64,000 nt of DNA from Streptomyces hawaiiensis (GCF_004803895.1 NZ_CP021978.1:6634001-6698000), one strand, 5' to 3'; counted from the stretch's first letter, positions 37,585-47,193 are shown. The notes: generated by a model not told the origin, from the letters alone. Numbers and translations: made by a program.

Positions 37585-39947
37585 CCGCTATCCCCTCAGG
37601 GGCGGCGCGGGGAACCGCGCGACAAGCCACGACGCACCCGCAGCCGCACCACAACACCGGCCACCCCCTGCGCGTGGCGGTCATCGGCGGCGGCCCCGGC
37701 GGCCTCTACGCCGCCGCCCTCCTCAAACGCCTGGACCCGGAACGGGACATCACCGTCTGGGAACGCAACCCCCCGGACAGCACCTTCGGCTTCGGCGTGG
37801 TCCTCTCCGACGAAACCCTCGGCGGCATAGAACACGCCGACCCCGAGGTCCACGAGGCCCTCCAGCAGCACTTCACCCGCTGGGACGACATCGACATCGT
37901 CCACCGCGACACCCGCCACACCTCCACAGGACACGGCTTCGCGGCCCTGGGACGCCAGCGCCTCCTGGAGATCCTCCACGCCCGCTGCCGCGCCCTCGGC
38001 GTCGCCCTCCGCTTCCACACCGAGGCCCCGGACGACCTCACTCGGACCCACGACCTGGTCATCGCCGCGGACGGCGTACACAGCACCACCCGCGAGACCC
38101 ACGCGGACGTCTTCCGCCCCCGGGTGACGGCCCACCGCTGCCGCTACATCTGGCTCGCCGCCGACTTCCCCTTCGACTCCTTCCGCTTCGAGATCGCCGA
38201 GACCGAACACGGCGTGATGCAGCTCCACGGCTACCCCTACGCACCCGACGCGTCGACGGTGATCGTCGAGATGCGCGAAGAGGTCTGGCAGACGGCCGGT
38301 TTCGACGAGCTCGACGAAGCGGAGTCGATCGAGCGCTGCGCCAAGATCTTCGCGGAGGCACTCCGAGGCCGCCCCCTGAAGTCGAACAACTCCACCTGGA
38401 CGACGTTCCGCACGGTCGTCAACGACCGCTGGTCGCACGGCAACCTCGTCCTCCTCGGGGACGCCGCCCACACCGCACACTTCTCCATCGGCTCCGGCAC
38501 CAAGCTCGCCGTCGAGGACGCGCTGGCCCTGGCCGCCTGCCTGGAGGAGCGGGACACACTGCCCGAGGCGCTGGCCGCCTACGAGGCCGAGCGGCGCCCC
38601 GTCGTCGCCTCCACGCAGCGTGCGGCACGGGCCAGTCTGGAGTGGTTCGAGAACCTCGGCCTGTACCTGGACCAGCCGCCCCGCCAGTTCGCCTTCAACC
38701 TGCTCACCCGCAGCCGCCGCGTCACGCACGACAATCTCAGGCTGCGCGACGCCCGCTTCACGGAGTCGGTGGAGCGCGAGTTCGGCTGCCCGCCCGGCAC
38801 GCCCCCGATGTTCACACCGTTCCGGCTGCGCGGACTGACCCTGCGCAACCGGGTCGTCGTCTCGCCCATGGACATGTACTCGGCGGCCGACGGCGTCCCC
38901 GGCGACTTCCACCTCGTCCACCTGGGCGCGCGGGCGCTGGGCGGGGCCGGGCTGGTGATGACCGAGATGGTGTGCGTCAGCGAGGAGGGCCGGATCACGC
39001 CCGGCTGCGCCGGGCTCTACACCGGCCGGCAGGCCGAGGCCTGGAAGCGGATCACGAACTTCGTGCACGACCGGGCCCCCGGCACCGCGATCGGCGTGCA
39101 GCTCGGCCACAGCGGCCGCAAGGGCTCCACGAAGCTGATGTGGGAGGGCATGGACGAGCCGCTTCAAGAGGGCAACTGGTCGCTCGTGGCCCCCTCGGCG
39201 CTCCCGTACAAGGGGTTCAGCCAGACGCCGCGCGAGCTGTCCCGCGCCCAGCTCACCGATGTGCGCGAGCAGTTCACGGCGTCCGCCGTCCGCGCCGCCC
39301 GGGCCGGCTTCGACCTGCTCGAGCTGCACTGCGCGCACGGCTACCTGCTGTCCGGGTTCCTCTCCCCGCTGACCAACCGGCGCACCGACGCCTATGGAGG
39401 CACCCTGGACAAACGGCTCCGCTTCCCGTTGGAGGTCTTCGACGCCGTACGCGACGTGTGGCCCGGGGAGCGGCCCATGACCGTCCGCATCTCCGCCACG
39501 GACTGGGCCGAGGGCGGGACGACCGCCGAGGACGCCGTCGAGATCGCCCGGGCCTTCGCCACGCACGGCGCCGACGCGATCGACGTGTCGACGGGCCAGG
39601 TCGTGGCGGACGAGCGGCCGGAGTTCGGACGGTCGTACCAGACGCCGTTCGCGGACCGGATCCGCCACACCACCGGCATCCCGGTGATCGCGGTCGGCGC
39701 GATCTCCTCCTGGGACGACGTCAACTCCCTGATCCTGGCGGGCCGCACCGACCTCTGCGCCCTCGCCCGCCCCCACCTCTACGACCCCCACTGGACCCTG
39801 CACGCGGCGGCCGAGCAGGACTACACGGGCCCGGGCGCGACCTGGCCGGCCCCCTACCGCGCGGGCAGCCGCCGCCCCCAGACGGGCCGCACGGACGCCC
39901 CCAAACCACGGCTGAGCCTCGGAAGCGGCGGCGCACAGGGCGGTTAA
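37581..39947 (+). CDS. Bifunctional aryl-CoA (2-aminobenzoyl-/salicylyl-CoA) monooxygenase/reductase
   Basis: 788 aa from the GTG at 37581, which has GGAG six bases upstream and overlaps the preceding stop (GTGA). N-terminal FAD monooxygenase: GGGPGGLYAAALLKR near residue 35, DG motif near VIAADGVHS, GDAAHTAHFSIGSG near residue 295. C-terminal half (about 400-765) is an Old Yellow Enzyme/NADH:flavin oxidoreductase TIM barrel (LTNRRTDAYGG motif). This fusion is known as 2-aminobenzoyl-CoA monooxygenase/reductase and as salicylyl-CoA 5-hydroxylase/oxidoreductase. The RidA gene in the other half of the regulon favours the amino substrate. Confidence 0.88.
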   Translation: MTAIPSGAARGTARQATTHPQPHHNTGHPLRVAVIGGGPGGLYAAALLKRLDPERDITVWERNPPDSTFGFGVVLSDETLGGIEHADPEVHEALQQHFTRWDDIDIVHRDTRHTSTGHGFAALGRQRLLEILHARCRALGVALRFHTEAPDDLTRTHDLVIAADGVHSTTRETHADVFRPRVTAHRCRYIWLAADFPFDSFRFEIAETEHGVMQLHGYPYAPDASTVIVEMREEVWQTAGFDELDEAESIERCAKIFAEALRGRPLKSNNSTWTTFRTVVNDRWSHGNLVLLGDAAHTAHFSIGSGTKLAVEDALALAACLEERDTLPEALAAYEAERRPVVASTQRAARASLEWFENLGLYLDQPPRQFAFNLLTRSRRVTHDNLRLRDARFTESVEREFGCPPGTPPMFTPFRLRGLTLRNRVVVSPMDMYSAADGVPGDFHLVHLGARALGGAGLVMTEMVCVSEEGRITPGCAGLYTGRQAEAWKRITNFVHDRAPGTAIGVQLGHSGRKGSTKLMWEGMDEPLQEGNWSLVAPSALPYKGFSQTPRELSRAQLTDVREQFTASAVRAARAGFDLLELHCAHGYLLSGFLSPLTNRRTDAYGGTLDKRLRFPLEVFDAVRDVWPGERPMTVRISATDWAEGGTTAEDAVEIARAFATHGADAIDVSTGQVVADERPEFGRSYQTPFADRIRHTTGIPVIAVGAISSWDDVNSLILAGRTDLCALARPHLYDPHWTLHAAAEQDYTGPGATWPAPYRAGSRRPQTGRTDAPKPRLSLGSGGAQGG

Positions 39948-39957
39948 TATCCGGGGC

Positions 39958-40908
39958 ATGGCGTTGAGCGTGGAGGACGTGGACCGGTTCGAGGCCTTCA
40001 GGCCGCGCCTGGAGGCCGTGGCCTATCGGCTCCTCGGGTCGGCGAGCGAGGCCGAGGACGCCGTGCAGGAGACGTTCCTGCGCTGGCAGGGCGCCGACAC
40101 CGACCGCATCGAGGTCCCCGAGGCATGGCTGACGAAGGTGCTCACCAACCTGTGCCTCAACCAGCTCACCTCGGCCCGTGCGCGGCGCGAGACCTATGTG
40201 GGCCAGTGGCTTCCCGAGCCGCTGCTCGCCGGGGACCCCATGCTCGGGCCCGCCGACACCGCCGAGCAGCGTGAATCGGTCTCGTACGCGGTGCTCGTGC
40301 TGCTGGAGCGGCTCTCCCCGAACGAGCGGGCGGTGTACGTGCTGCGGGAGGCCTTCGACTGTCCGCACCGGGAGATCGCCGAGATCCTCGACATCACCGA
40401 GGCCGCCAGCCAGCAGATCCTCCACCGCGCGAAGAAGCACATCGCGCAGGGCAGGGCCCGCACGCGCACCGAGATCGACGACGCCGCCGCGCGCCGGATC
40501 ATCGACGAGTTCCTCGCGGCCGCCGCCAGCGGCCGGACCGAGCCGCTCGTGCGGCTGCTCACCCAGGACGCCGTCTCGGTCGGCGACGGCGGCGGGAAGG
40601 TCCCGGCCCGTGCCAAGGCGTTCGAGGGTGCCCTCGCGGTCGCCACGTTCATGCGGGGCCTGTTCAAACCGGGCAAGGCCAAGCGCGCCCTGGTCGGCGG
40701 CTCTCCCTCGGTCTACGCGTCGACCGCCAACGGCGACCCCGCCGTCGTGGCCGTCCTCGACGGCCGCGTCATCGGCGTCATGTGCCTGGAGGTCACCGCC
40801 GACGGCATCGCGGCGTTCCGCAACCAGGTCAACCCCGACAAGCTGGAACGCGCGACCCGGCGATGGGCCGCCGGCGACCACGGGGACCCCCTGTTCGACG
40901 CCTTCTGA
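39958..40908 (+). CDS. sigJ: ECF41-type sigma factor (SigJ-like)
   Basis: 316 aa. Sigma-2 region (about 10-75) and sigma-4 region (about 105-165) are followed by a SnoaL-like extension (about 170-290) with DGGGK (from residue 210) and NPDKL near 283, the hallmarks of ECF41 in which the C-terminal domain acts as a fused anti-sigma. A WLPEPL motif sits between the two sigma regions, also typical. Ten bases after the monooxygenase stop; the next gene on this strand is an FAD oxidoreductase. Confidence 0.9.
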   Translation: MALSVEDVDRFEAFRPRLEAVAYRLLGSASEAEDAVQETFLRWQGADTDRIEVPEAWLTKVLTNLCLNQLTSARARRETYVGQWLPEPLLAGDPMLGPADTAEQRESVSYAVLVLLERLSPNERAVYVLREAFDCPHREIAEILDITEAASQQILHRAKKHIAQGRARTRTEIDDAAARRIIDEFLAAAASGRTEPLVRLLTQDAVSVGDGGGKVPARAKAFEGALAVATFMRGLFKPGKAKRALVGGSPSVYASTANGDPAVVAVLDGRVIGVMCLEVTADGIAAFRNQVNPDKLERATRRWAAGDHGDPLFDAF

Positions 40909-40920
40909 GCTGACCGATCC

Positions 40921-40942
40921 CGATGTGAGGTGCTTCACATCG
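40921..40942. promoter_or_regulatory. CRP-like palindrome CGATGTGA-N6-TCACATCG
   Basis: Perfect 8-bp arms with a 6-nt spacer contain TGTGA-N6-TCACA, the core of CRP-family sites. It lies between sigJ and the oxidoreductase gene, 81-102 bases before the latter's start. It could bind the Streptomyces Crp or an FNR-like relative. No ECF41 promoter (TGTCA...CGTC) is clear. Confidence 0.5.
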
Positions 40943-41022
40943 CGTTCCTGTCAGGAAACGGCGGGCCGCCCGGTTCAAGGGTCGAGTCCGCTGGAGACAG
41001 CCGTCATGACAGGAGTCACGCC

Positions 41023-42240
41023 ATGCAGCACCGCATCGTCGTCCTCGGAGCCGGCTACACCGGAGCCACCGCCGCCGGGCGCCTCGCCAGGCGGCTGCAC
41101 CGCGAAGACGTCGCCCTCACTCTCGTCAACGCCGAGCCCGACTTCGTCGAGCGCGTCCGGATGCACCAGCTCGCATCCGGCCAGGACCTCGCGCCCCGGC
41201 CCCTCGGCGAGATGTTCGCGGGCACCGGTGTCACCCTGAAGCAGGGGAAGGTCACCGCCCTCGACGTCGACCGCAGGACCGTCACCGTCGCCGCCCTCGG
41301 CGCCGACGGCACCGGGGAGCCCAGGGAAGAGGAACTGGAGTACGACACCCTCGTGTACGCCCTCGGCAGCGGCTGGAACGACCAGGGGGTGCCCGGTACC
41401 GCCGAGCACGCCCACGAGATCGCCGGTCGTCCCGGAGCGCTCCGGCTGCGCGAGCGCCTGGCCGGCCTGGCCGCCGGTGAGCCCGTGGTCGTGGTCGGCG
41501 GCGGCCTCACCGGCGTGGAGGCCGCGACCGAGATCGCCGAGGCCCGCCCCGACCTCGACGTCGCCCTCGCCGCCCGCGGCGGCCTCGGCGACTGGCTCTC
41601 CGCCAGGGGCGCCCGGCATCTGCGCAAGGTCTTCGACCGGCTCGGCATCACCGCCCACGAACACACCGCCGTCACCGCCGTCGAAGCCGACCGCGTCACC
41701 ACCGCCGACGGCACCACCCTCCCGGCCGCGGTCACCGTCTGGACCACGGGTTTCGCCGTCCACCCGATCGCACAGGCCACCACCCTGGACGTCACCGGCA
41801 CCGGCCTGATCGTGGTCGACCGGACCATGCGTTCGGTGTCGCACCCGGACGTGTACGCCATCGGTGACGCGGCCCTGGTGAGGGGTCCCGCGGACAAGCC
41901 CCTGCGGATGTCGTGCGCCTCGGGCATCCCCACCGCCTGGCAGGCCGCCGACTCCATCGCGGCCCGTCTGACCGGTGGCAAGCTCCCGGACGTGCCGCTG
42001 CGCTACTTCAACCAGTGCGTCTCGCTGGGCCGCCGGGACGGCCTGATCCAGTACGTCACCGCCGACGACCGCGCCGTCCGGGCAGCCCTGACCGGCCGGT
42101 TCGCCGCGCTCTACAAGGAACTTGTCTGCAAGGGCGCGGCCTGGGGCGTCGCCCACCCGACGGTCCTGCCGGTCCGGCGCCGCCGCGTCGTGCGTGAGGC
42201 CGTCGTCCCGGAGGGCTCGCCGGTCAGGGCTGCGGCCTGA
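41023..42240 (+). CDS. NAD(P)/FAD-dependent oxidoreductase (NDH-2-like)
   Basis: 405 aa, AGGAG seven bases before the ATG. Rossmann FAD site VVLGAGYTGATAAGRLARRL at the N-terminus, a second GGGLTGVEAATEIAE for NAD(P)H near residue 156, and FAD-contact DVYAIGDAA near 280. It resembles type II NADH dehydrogenases, but I see no C-terminal amphipathic anchor, so it may be soluble. Downstream of sigJ and probably an ECF41 partner gene (ECF41 clusters usually hold an oxidoreductase). Confidence 0.85.
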   Translation: MQHRIVVLGAGYTGATAAGRLARRLHREDVALTLVNAEPDFVERVRMHQLASGQDLAPRPLGEMFAGTGVTLKQGKVTALDVDRRTVTVAALGADGTGEPREEELEYDTLVYALGSGWNDQGVPGTAEHAHEIAGRPGALRLRERLAGLAAGEPVVVVGGGLTGVEAATEIAEARPDLDVALAARGGLGDWLSARGARHLRKVFDRLGITAHEHTAVTAVEADRVTTADGTTLPAAVTVWTTGFAVHPIAQATTLDVTGTGLIVVDRTMRSVSHPDVYAIGDAALVRGPADKPLRMSCASGIPTAWQAADSIAARLTGGKLPDVPLRYFNQCVSLGRRDGLIQYVTADDRAVRAALTGRFAALYKELVCKGAAWGVAHPTVLPVRRRRVVREAVVPEGSPVRAAA

Positions 42241-42251
42241 CCCGCGGGGAT

Positions 42252-43334
42252 TCAGACCGGGTAGGCGTGGGTCTGTGTCGCCTTCACCGTCGCCCAGACC
42301 TCCGCGCCCGGGTGGAGGTCGAGCTCGGCCGCGGCGACCGTCGTGAGGTCGGCGGCGAGGGGGAGGCCACCGGTGAGGTCGGCCCGGATCTGGTCGCCGT
42401 GGGTCTCCAGGCCGACCACCTCGCAGCGCCACAGGTTGCGGGCGCTGGAGCCGGTGGGCCGGTCGCGGTGGAGGGTGACCGCCCCGGGCGGGAACGCCAC
42501 GAAGACCGGGCCGGACAGGACCTCCGTGGTGGTGAGGACCGGCCCGTCGGCGAGGCGGACGGCGTGACCGTCGGCCTCGCCCCGGTAGAGGTTCAGGCCG
42601 ACCAGCTGCGCGATGTAGTCCGTGCGGGGGTGGCGGGCGATGTCGGCCGGGGTGCCCTCCTGGACGACCCGGCCGTGCTCCACGACCACCAGCCGGTCCG
42701 CCAGCACCATGGCGTCGAGCGGATCATGGGTGACGAGCACGGCGACCGCCTCGAAGTCGGCCAGATGGCGCCGGAGCCGGGCGCGGACCTCCAGACGGGT
42801 GCGGGCGTCCAGCGCCGCCAGCGGCTCGTCGAGGAGCAGCAGCCGGGGGCGGGTCGCCAGGGCCCGGGCGAGGGCGACGCGCTGGGCCTGGCCGCCGGAG
42901 AGCCTGCGCGGCTTGGCGCCGGTGTGCGCCGCGAGGCCCAGGCGATCGAGCCACTCGGCGGCCTGCGCCCTGGCCTCAGCCTTGCTCGCGCCCTGGCAGC
43001 GGGGGCCGAAGGCGACGTTGTCGAGGGCTGTGAGGTGGGGGAAGAGCAGGTAGTCCTGGAAGACGACACCGACGGGGCGGCCCTCCGGCGGCGTACGGTC
43101 CAGCTCCGTGCCGTCCAGCCGCAGATGGCCGCCGGAGAGCGGAGTCAGGCCGGCGAGGGCGCGCAGCGCGGTGGTCTTGCCGGCGCCGTTCGGCCCGAGC
43201 AGGGCGACGACCTCGCCGGGCGCGACGGCCAGCGCCACGTCGAGACGAAAGCCGCCGCGGTCCACGACGAGACGGGCGTCGAGTCCGTCCGTCGCGGTGC
43301 CGGCGTGTGCGTGCTGCTCGTGGGTCTCGGTCAT
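42252..43334 (-). CDS. modC: Molybdate ABC transporter ATP-binding protein
   Basis: 360 aa. Walker A GPNGAGKTT near residue 45, signature LSGGQAQR near 143, Walker B LLLLDEPLAALD, then a C-terminal TOBE-type domain (about 290-360). It powers ModB to import molybdate captured by ModA. Last gene of the modABC operon. The ATG overlaps the modB stop by four bases. Confidence 0.9.
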   Translation of the reverse strand: MTETHEQHAHAGTATDGLDARLVVDRGGFRLDVALAVAPGEVVALLGPNGAGKTTALRALAGLTPLSGGHLRLDGTELDRTPPEGRPVGVVFQDYLLFPHLTALDNVAFGPRCQGASKAEARAQAAEWLDRLGLAAHTGAKPRRLSGGQAQRVALARALATRPRLLLLDEPLAALDARTRLEVRARLRRHLADFEAVAVLVTHDPLDAMVLADRLVVVEHGRVVQEGTPADIARHPRTDYIAQLVGLNLYRGEADGHAVRLADGPVLTTTEVLSGPVFVAFPPGAVTLHRDRPTGSSARNLWRCEVVGLETHGDQIRADLTGGLPLAADLTTVAAAELDLHPGAEVWATVKATQTHAYPV

Positions 43335-44182
43335 CCGGCACGCATCCAGCGGTCACGCAACCCGGCGAGCACCGCGACCGACACCGCCAGCAGCACCAGG
43401 CTGAGGGCGATGGCTGCCTCCGGGTCGCTCTGCAGGGCCAGGTAGACGGCCAGGGGCATGGTCTGTGTACGGCCGGGGAAGTTGCCGGCGAAGGTGATCG
43501 TCGCGCCGAACTCGCCGAGGGCCCGCGCCCAGGCGAGGACCGCGCCCGCCGCGATGCCCGGCGCGATCAGCGGCAGTGTGACCCGGCGGAACGCGGTGAA
43601 GCGGGACGCCCCCAGGGTGGCGGCCGCCTCCTCGTAGCGAGGGTCGGCGGCCCGCAGGGTGCCCTCGACGCTGATGACGAGGAACGGCATCGCCACGAAC
43701 GCCTCCGCGATCACGACCCCGGCGGTGGTGAAGGGCAGCGTGATCCCGAACCACGAGTCGAGCCACTGCCCCACGATGCCGTTGCGGCCGAGCGCCATCA
43801 GCAGCGCCACACCGCCGACGACCGGAGGCAGGACGAGGGGGAGCGTCACCAGGGCGCGTACGAGGCCGCGGCCGGGGAAGTCGACGCGGGCCAGCAGCCA
43901 GGCCAGCGGCACGCCGATGACCAGGCTGGCCGCGGTGGCCGCCGTGGCGCACAGCAGGGACAGCCTGAGGGCCTGCCACACGTCCGGACTGGTCAGCTGC
44001 TCGGGCAGGCTGTGCCACGGGGTCCGCACGAGCAGGGCGATCAGCGGCACGATCAGGAAGGCCAGGCCGATCAGCGCGGGGAGCAGCAGGGGCAGCGGGA
44101 CGCCCGTCCGCACGCGCCGACGCCGCGGGCCGCCCCGGAGGGTGCCGGCCGTTTCGCGGGATTTGGCGGTCGGGGAGGTCAC
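43331..44182 (-). CDS. modB: Molybdate ABC transporter permease
   Basis: 283 aa with about six membrane segments and the permease EAA-type loop (VEGTLRAADPRYEEAAATLGAS) near residue 185. GTG start overlaps the modA stop (GTGA). Type-I ABC permease of the ModB class. Confidence 0.9.
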   Translation of the reverse strand: MTSPTAKSRETAGTLRGGPRRRRVRTGVPLPLLLPALIGLAFLIVPLIALLVRTPWHSLPEQLTSPDVWQALRLSLLCATAATAASLVIGVPLAWLLARVDFPGRGLVRALVTLPLVLPPVVGGVALLMALGRNGIVGQWLDSWFGITLPFTTAGVVIAEAFVAMPFLVISVEGTLRAADPRYEEAAATLGASRFTAFRRVTLPLIAPGIAAGAVLAWARALGEFGATITFAGNFPGRTQTMPLAVYLALQSDPEAAIALSLVLLAVSVAVLAGLRDRWMRAG

Positions 44183-44994
44183 GGCTTGAGGAACCCGGCC
44201 CCGCTCAGGACCTTCTGGCCCTCGGCGGATCGCACCAGCGCGATGAACGCCTTGGCCGCCCCGGCGTTCCTCGCGTCCTTGAGCAGGGCGATCGGGTAGT
44301 CGTTGACGGCGTCGGCGGATTCGGGGAACTCCACGCCCGCCACCTTGTCGCCCGCCGCGTGGACATCGCTCTTGTAGACGACGGCGGCGTCGGCCTCCTT
44401 AAGCTCCACCTTGGTGAGCGCGGCCTTGACGTCCTGCTCGTAGGAGACGGGTGTGAGCTTCAGCCCGCTCGCGTCGAGGGCCTTGTGAGCGGCGGCGCCG
44501 CACGGCACCTCCTTGTCGCACAGCACGACCTTCAGGTCCGGTGCGGTGAGGTCCTCCAGGGAGGAGACGTGGTGCGGGTTGCCCGGCAGGGTGGCGATCT
44601 CCAGCTTGTTGCGGACGAAGGTCACGGGCGGGCCCGAGGCATCTTCGGCGTCCGTGACGATCTTCATCGTCTTGGGGCTGGCCGAGGCGAAGACATCCGC
44701 CGGGGCGCCTCCGGTGATGCTCGCGGCGAGGGAGTCGCTGCCGCCGAAGCTGAAGGTGACCTTCGTGCCGGGGTGCTCCTTCTCGAACCGCTCGCCCAGC
44801 GTCGTGAAGCTCTCCTTCAGCGAGGCCGCGGCGAAGACGGTCACCTCACCGGAGAGCTTGCCCGACCCGGAGGAGTCCGGCTTCGCGGAGGAGTCCGCGC
44901 CGGACGACGAGCAGGCACCCAGGGCCAGCAGGGCGGCGGCTGCCACCGCGGCCCCCTGGAGCGGGCGGCGGTTCCGGCGCACGGTTGGGGTCAT
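44179..44994 (-). CDS. modA: Molybdate-binding lipoprotein
   Basis: 271 aa. A signal peptide of about 25 residues ends in the lipobox LGACSS, so Cys is lipidated and the protein sits on the outer membrane face. The mature part has the ModA features ASLKESF, SFGGSDSLAASITGGAPADVFASAS and VEFPESADAVNDYPIALL. A GTG one codon upstream (44997) has a better-spaced GGGAG (7 bases) than the ATG; either start leaves the product essentially the same. Serves the molybdenum need of the nitrate reductase at 9-13 kb. Confidence 0.9.
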   Translation of the reverse strand: MTPTVRRNRRPLQGAAVAAAALLALGACSSSGADSSAKPDSSGSGKLSGEVTVFAAASLKESFTTLGERFEKEHPGTKVTFSFGGSDSLAASITGGAPADVFASASPKTMKIVTDAEDASGPPVTFVRNKLEIATLPGNPHHVSSLEDLTAPDLKVVLCDKEVPCGAAAHKALDASGLKLTPVSYEQDVKAALTKVELKEADAAVVYKSDVHAAGDKVAGVEFPESADAVNDYPIALLKDARNAGAAKAFIALVRSAEGQKVLSGAGFLKP

Positions 44995-44997
44995 CAC

Positions 44998-45421
44998 GGT
45001 TGCGCTCCCTCTGCTGGGCATGCGCCGATGATAATGCCGCAGCTGCGAGGGGAAAGTCCCCTGTGGGTTCGCATGAGCCGGAAGCGGGATCCCTGGGGGT
45101 GGCATGTGCGTTTGTACAGAACGGCGCTGCCGTTTCCGGCCGCGCCGCCGGAGACGGCCGGTCCGTCCCTGTGACTGCCGGACCCGGGCCGCGGATCCCG
45201 TGCCGCCGAGCCGACGCTGCTGGGCGCGCCCCGCGTCGGCGGCCGAGGCCCCCGTGCTCGGGGCGGGGCCGGGCCCGGCGCGCGGTTGCCGGCGGTCGCG
45301 GTGGGCGGCGCGCGGAGAACCCGCGCCCGGCGCTGCGTGCGGCAGGCCGATGGCAGGGCCGCCGCGAGGACGGGGCACGCCGCGTCCGGGCGCGGTCCGT
45401 GCGGCTCGGCTGAGAGGCCGG
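44998..45421. other. Intergenic region upstream of modA
   Basis: About 420 bp without a convincing gene. It contains the 5-bp inverted repeat AGGGG-AAAGT-CCCCT at 45048-45062 and an AT-richer ATGATAATG patch near 45028-45036 where the mod promoter probably lies. No molybdenum riboswitch recognised. Confidence 0.4.
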
Positions 45422-46213
45422 CTACCTGTCGCGATACCCGTGCCCGTGGTGCTCCAGGGCCCAGCGGCCGAGGAGCGCGCCGCCGTAGACGACGTAGCCC
45501 ACGCCGATGAGCCAGGACTCCACGACGAGGACCACGCCGACCGCTCCGTAGCTGATGGCGTTGGTGACGATGAGGGGGGTGAAGACGAAGTAGGAGAACA
45601 TGCGCAGGCCGCCCAGCCCCAGCACGGTGGCCACCGCCCCCGGGAGCAGATCGCGCCAGCGCACCTGTCCGCCCAGCAGGAAGTGCTGCCCCCACCAGAA
45701 GAACAGCACGCCGGACGCCGCGCTCAGCGCGATCCGCTCCGGCCCCGAGGCCAGGCCCCGCGTCTGCACCTCCTGGTACAGGTACGCGGTCACCGCGATC
45801 ATCCACACCGCCTGCCGCCAGACCCGGTGCCACGGGCCCGACGGCAGGCCCCAGATCCGTTCGTAGCCGTTCTGCACACTCCCGCCGAACGCGACGCCGA
45901 AGACGGCGAGCGCCACCGCGCCGAACACGCTCGTGGTGCCGATGACCTTGCGCGGCGGGCTGATGATGTCCGTCAGCACCCGCGCGGACCGCCCGGACAG
46001 CCCCATCCCGTCGGCCAGCCACGAGGCGAACCCGCCCCGCCCCAGGGGGTCGGCGGCGGCGACCACGATCAGCAGCGGTGCCAGCGTGACCAGGGCGAGC
46101 GTGGCGAACCCCATGGCCCGGTGCAGCAACTCCACCTCGCTGCCCTGCCGGACGAGGGTGTGCGCGCCGGCCCGCTCCCACCCGCCGCGCACCGAGCGCC
46201 CCCACCGCCTCAC
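45422..46213 (-). CDS. YihY/BrkB-family inner-membrane protein
   Basis: About 263 aa from a GTG at 46213; there is no ATG and GTG 46327 (301 aa) is an alternative, so the start is uncertain. Six membrane helices, beginning with a hydrophobic stretch just after ELLHRAM, then IGTTSVFGAVALAVFG, and GAVGVVLVVESWLIGVGYVVYGGAL at the end. YihY/BrkB (once annotated ribonuclease BN) has no firmly established function. Confidence 0.7.
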   Translation of the reverse strand: MRRWGRSVRGGWERAGAHTLVRQGSEVELLHRAMGFATLALVTLAPLLIVVAAADPLGRGGFASWLADGMGLSGRSARVLTDIISPPRKVIGTTSVFGAVALAVFGVAFGGSVQNGYERIWGLPSGPWHRVWRQAVWMIAVTAYLYQEVQTRGLASGPERIALSAASGVLFFWWGQHFLLGGQVRWRDLLPGAVATVLGLGGLRMFSYFVFTPLIVTNAISYGAVGVVLVVESWLIGVGYVVYGGALLGRWALEHHGHGYRDR

Positions 46214-46365
46214 GGGAGCCGGTCCGAGCGGGCGCCTGCCGTCCTCGGTGGTGTGGTGACGGTCATCCCTCGGTCCGCCTCCCGGTGTGCGCTCCGTCCA
46301 CTCGCGGACATCGTTTGACCGTTCCACAGCGGAGCAAACGCGGCAAACCGGGCGGTGTGCGGAGG

Positions 46366-47178
46366 TCAGAGCCCCACGAACTCCGCTCCCGCGTCCCGCA
46401 GCCGCTCGTGCAGCCCCCGGAACACCGCCGACGAGCGGACCCCCGGCCAGTCGGCGGGAAGCAGCTCGGACGGCAGGCCCGGGTCGGTGTAGGGGAGGTG
46501 GCGCCAGGAGTCCAGGGCGAGGAGGTAGTCCCGGTATGCCTCCTCGGCCGGGGTGTCCTCGCGCTTCTCCCACTCGTGCAGCACGCGCGCGTGGCGGTCG
46601 AGGAACGCCTCGTGCTCCTTGGCGACGGCCGCCAGGTCCCACCACCGGGCGACGGCCTCGGCGGTCGGGGTGAAGCCGAGGTGGTCGCCGCGGAAGAAGT
46701 CGACGTACGCGTCCAGCCGCAGCCGCTGGAGCGTGTGCCGGGTCTCCTCGTAGAGCCGCGCGGGCGCGATCCACACGCCCGGAGCGGCCGTGCCGAAACC
46801 GAGCCCGGCCAGCCGGGAGCGCAGTACGTGCCGCTTCTGCCGCTCCGACTCCGGCACGGAGAACACCGCGAGCACCCAGCCCTCGTCCTCGGGCGGAGCC
46901 GAGGCGTAGATGCGGCGGTCACCGTCGTCGAGCAACTGGCGGGCGTCCGGGGACAGTTCGTACCCGGCCGCGCCCTGGGCGGTGCGGGCGGGCACGAGCA
47001 GTCCCCGTCTCTTGAGCCGCGAGACGGAGGAGCGTACGGACGGGGCGTCCACGCCGACCGCCGCGAGCAGCCGGATCAGTTCGGCGACGGGCACGGGGCC
47101 CGTCGCGAAGCGGCCGTACGCGCCGTAGAGCGTGACGATGAGAGACCGTGGTGCATGCTGGTCGGACACGTTGATCAT
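46366..47178 (-). CDS. PaaX-family transcriptional regulator
   Basis: 270 aa. N-terminal winged helix (about 10-85, with APSVRSSVSRLKRRGLL as recognition helix) and the PaaX effector domain (GFGTAAPGVWIAP, DLAAVAKEHEAFL). PaaX proteins repress phenylacetyl-CoA and similar aromatic-CoA operons and are relieved by aryl-CoA. It lies 15 bases after the aryl-CoA ligase gene on the same strand, so it is co-transcribed and probably autoregulated from the shared promoter. Confidence 0.88.
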   Translation of the reverse strand: MINVSDQHAPRSLIVTLYGAYGRFATGPVPVAELIRLLAAVGVDAPSVRSSVSRLKRRGLLVPARTAQGAAGYELSPDARQLLDDGDRRIYASAPPEDEGWVLAVFSVPESERQKRHVLRSRLAGLGFGTAAPGVWIAPARLYEETRHTLQRLRLDAYVDFFRGDHLGFTPTAEAVARWWDLAAVAKEHEAFLDRHARVLHEWEKREDTPAEEAYRDYLLALDSWRHLPYTDPGLPSELLPADWPGVRSSAVFRGLHERLRDAGAEFVGL

Positions 47179-47193
47179 CTTAGGTCGTACGGA

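Noticed and set aside
37581-39947. Gentisate-type salicylate degradation locus
   Set aside because: No gentisate dioxygenase, and RidA plus PaaX fit an aminobenzoate route better; kept as an alternative only.
44998-45421. Molybdenum cofactor riboswitch before modA
   Set aside because: No recognisable conserved core; only a 5-bp inverted repeat.
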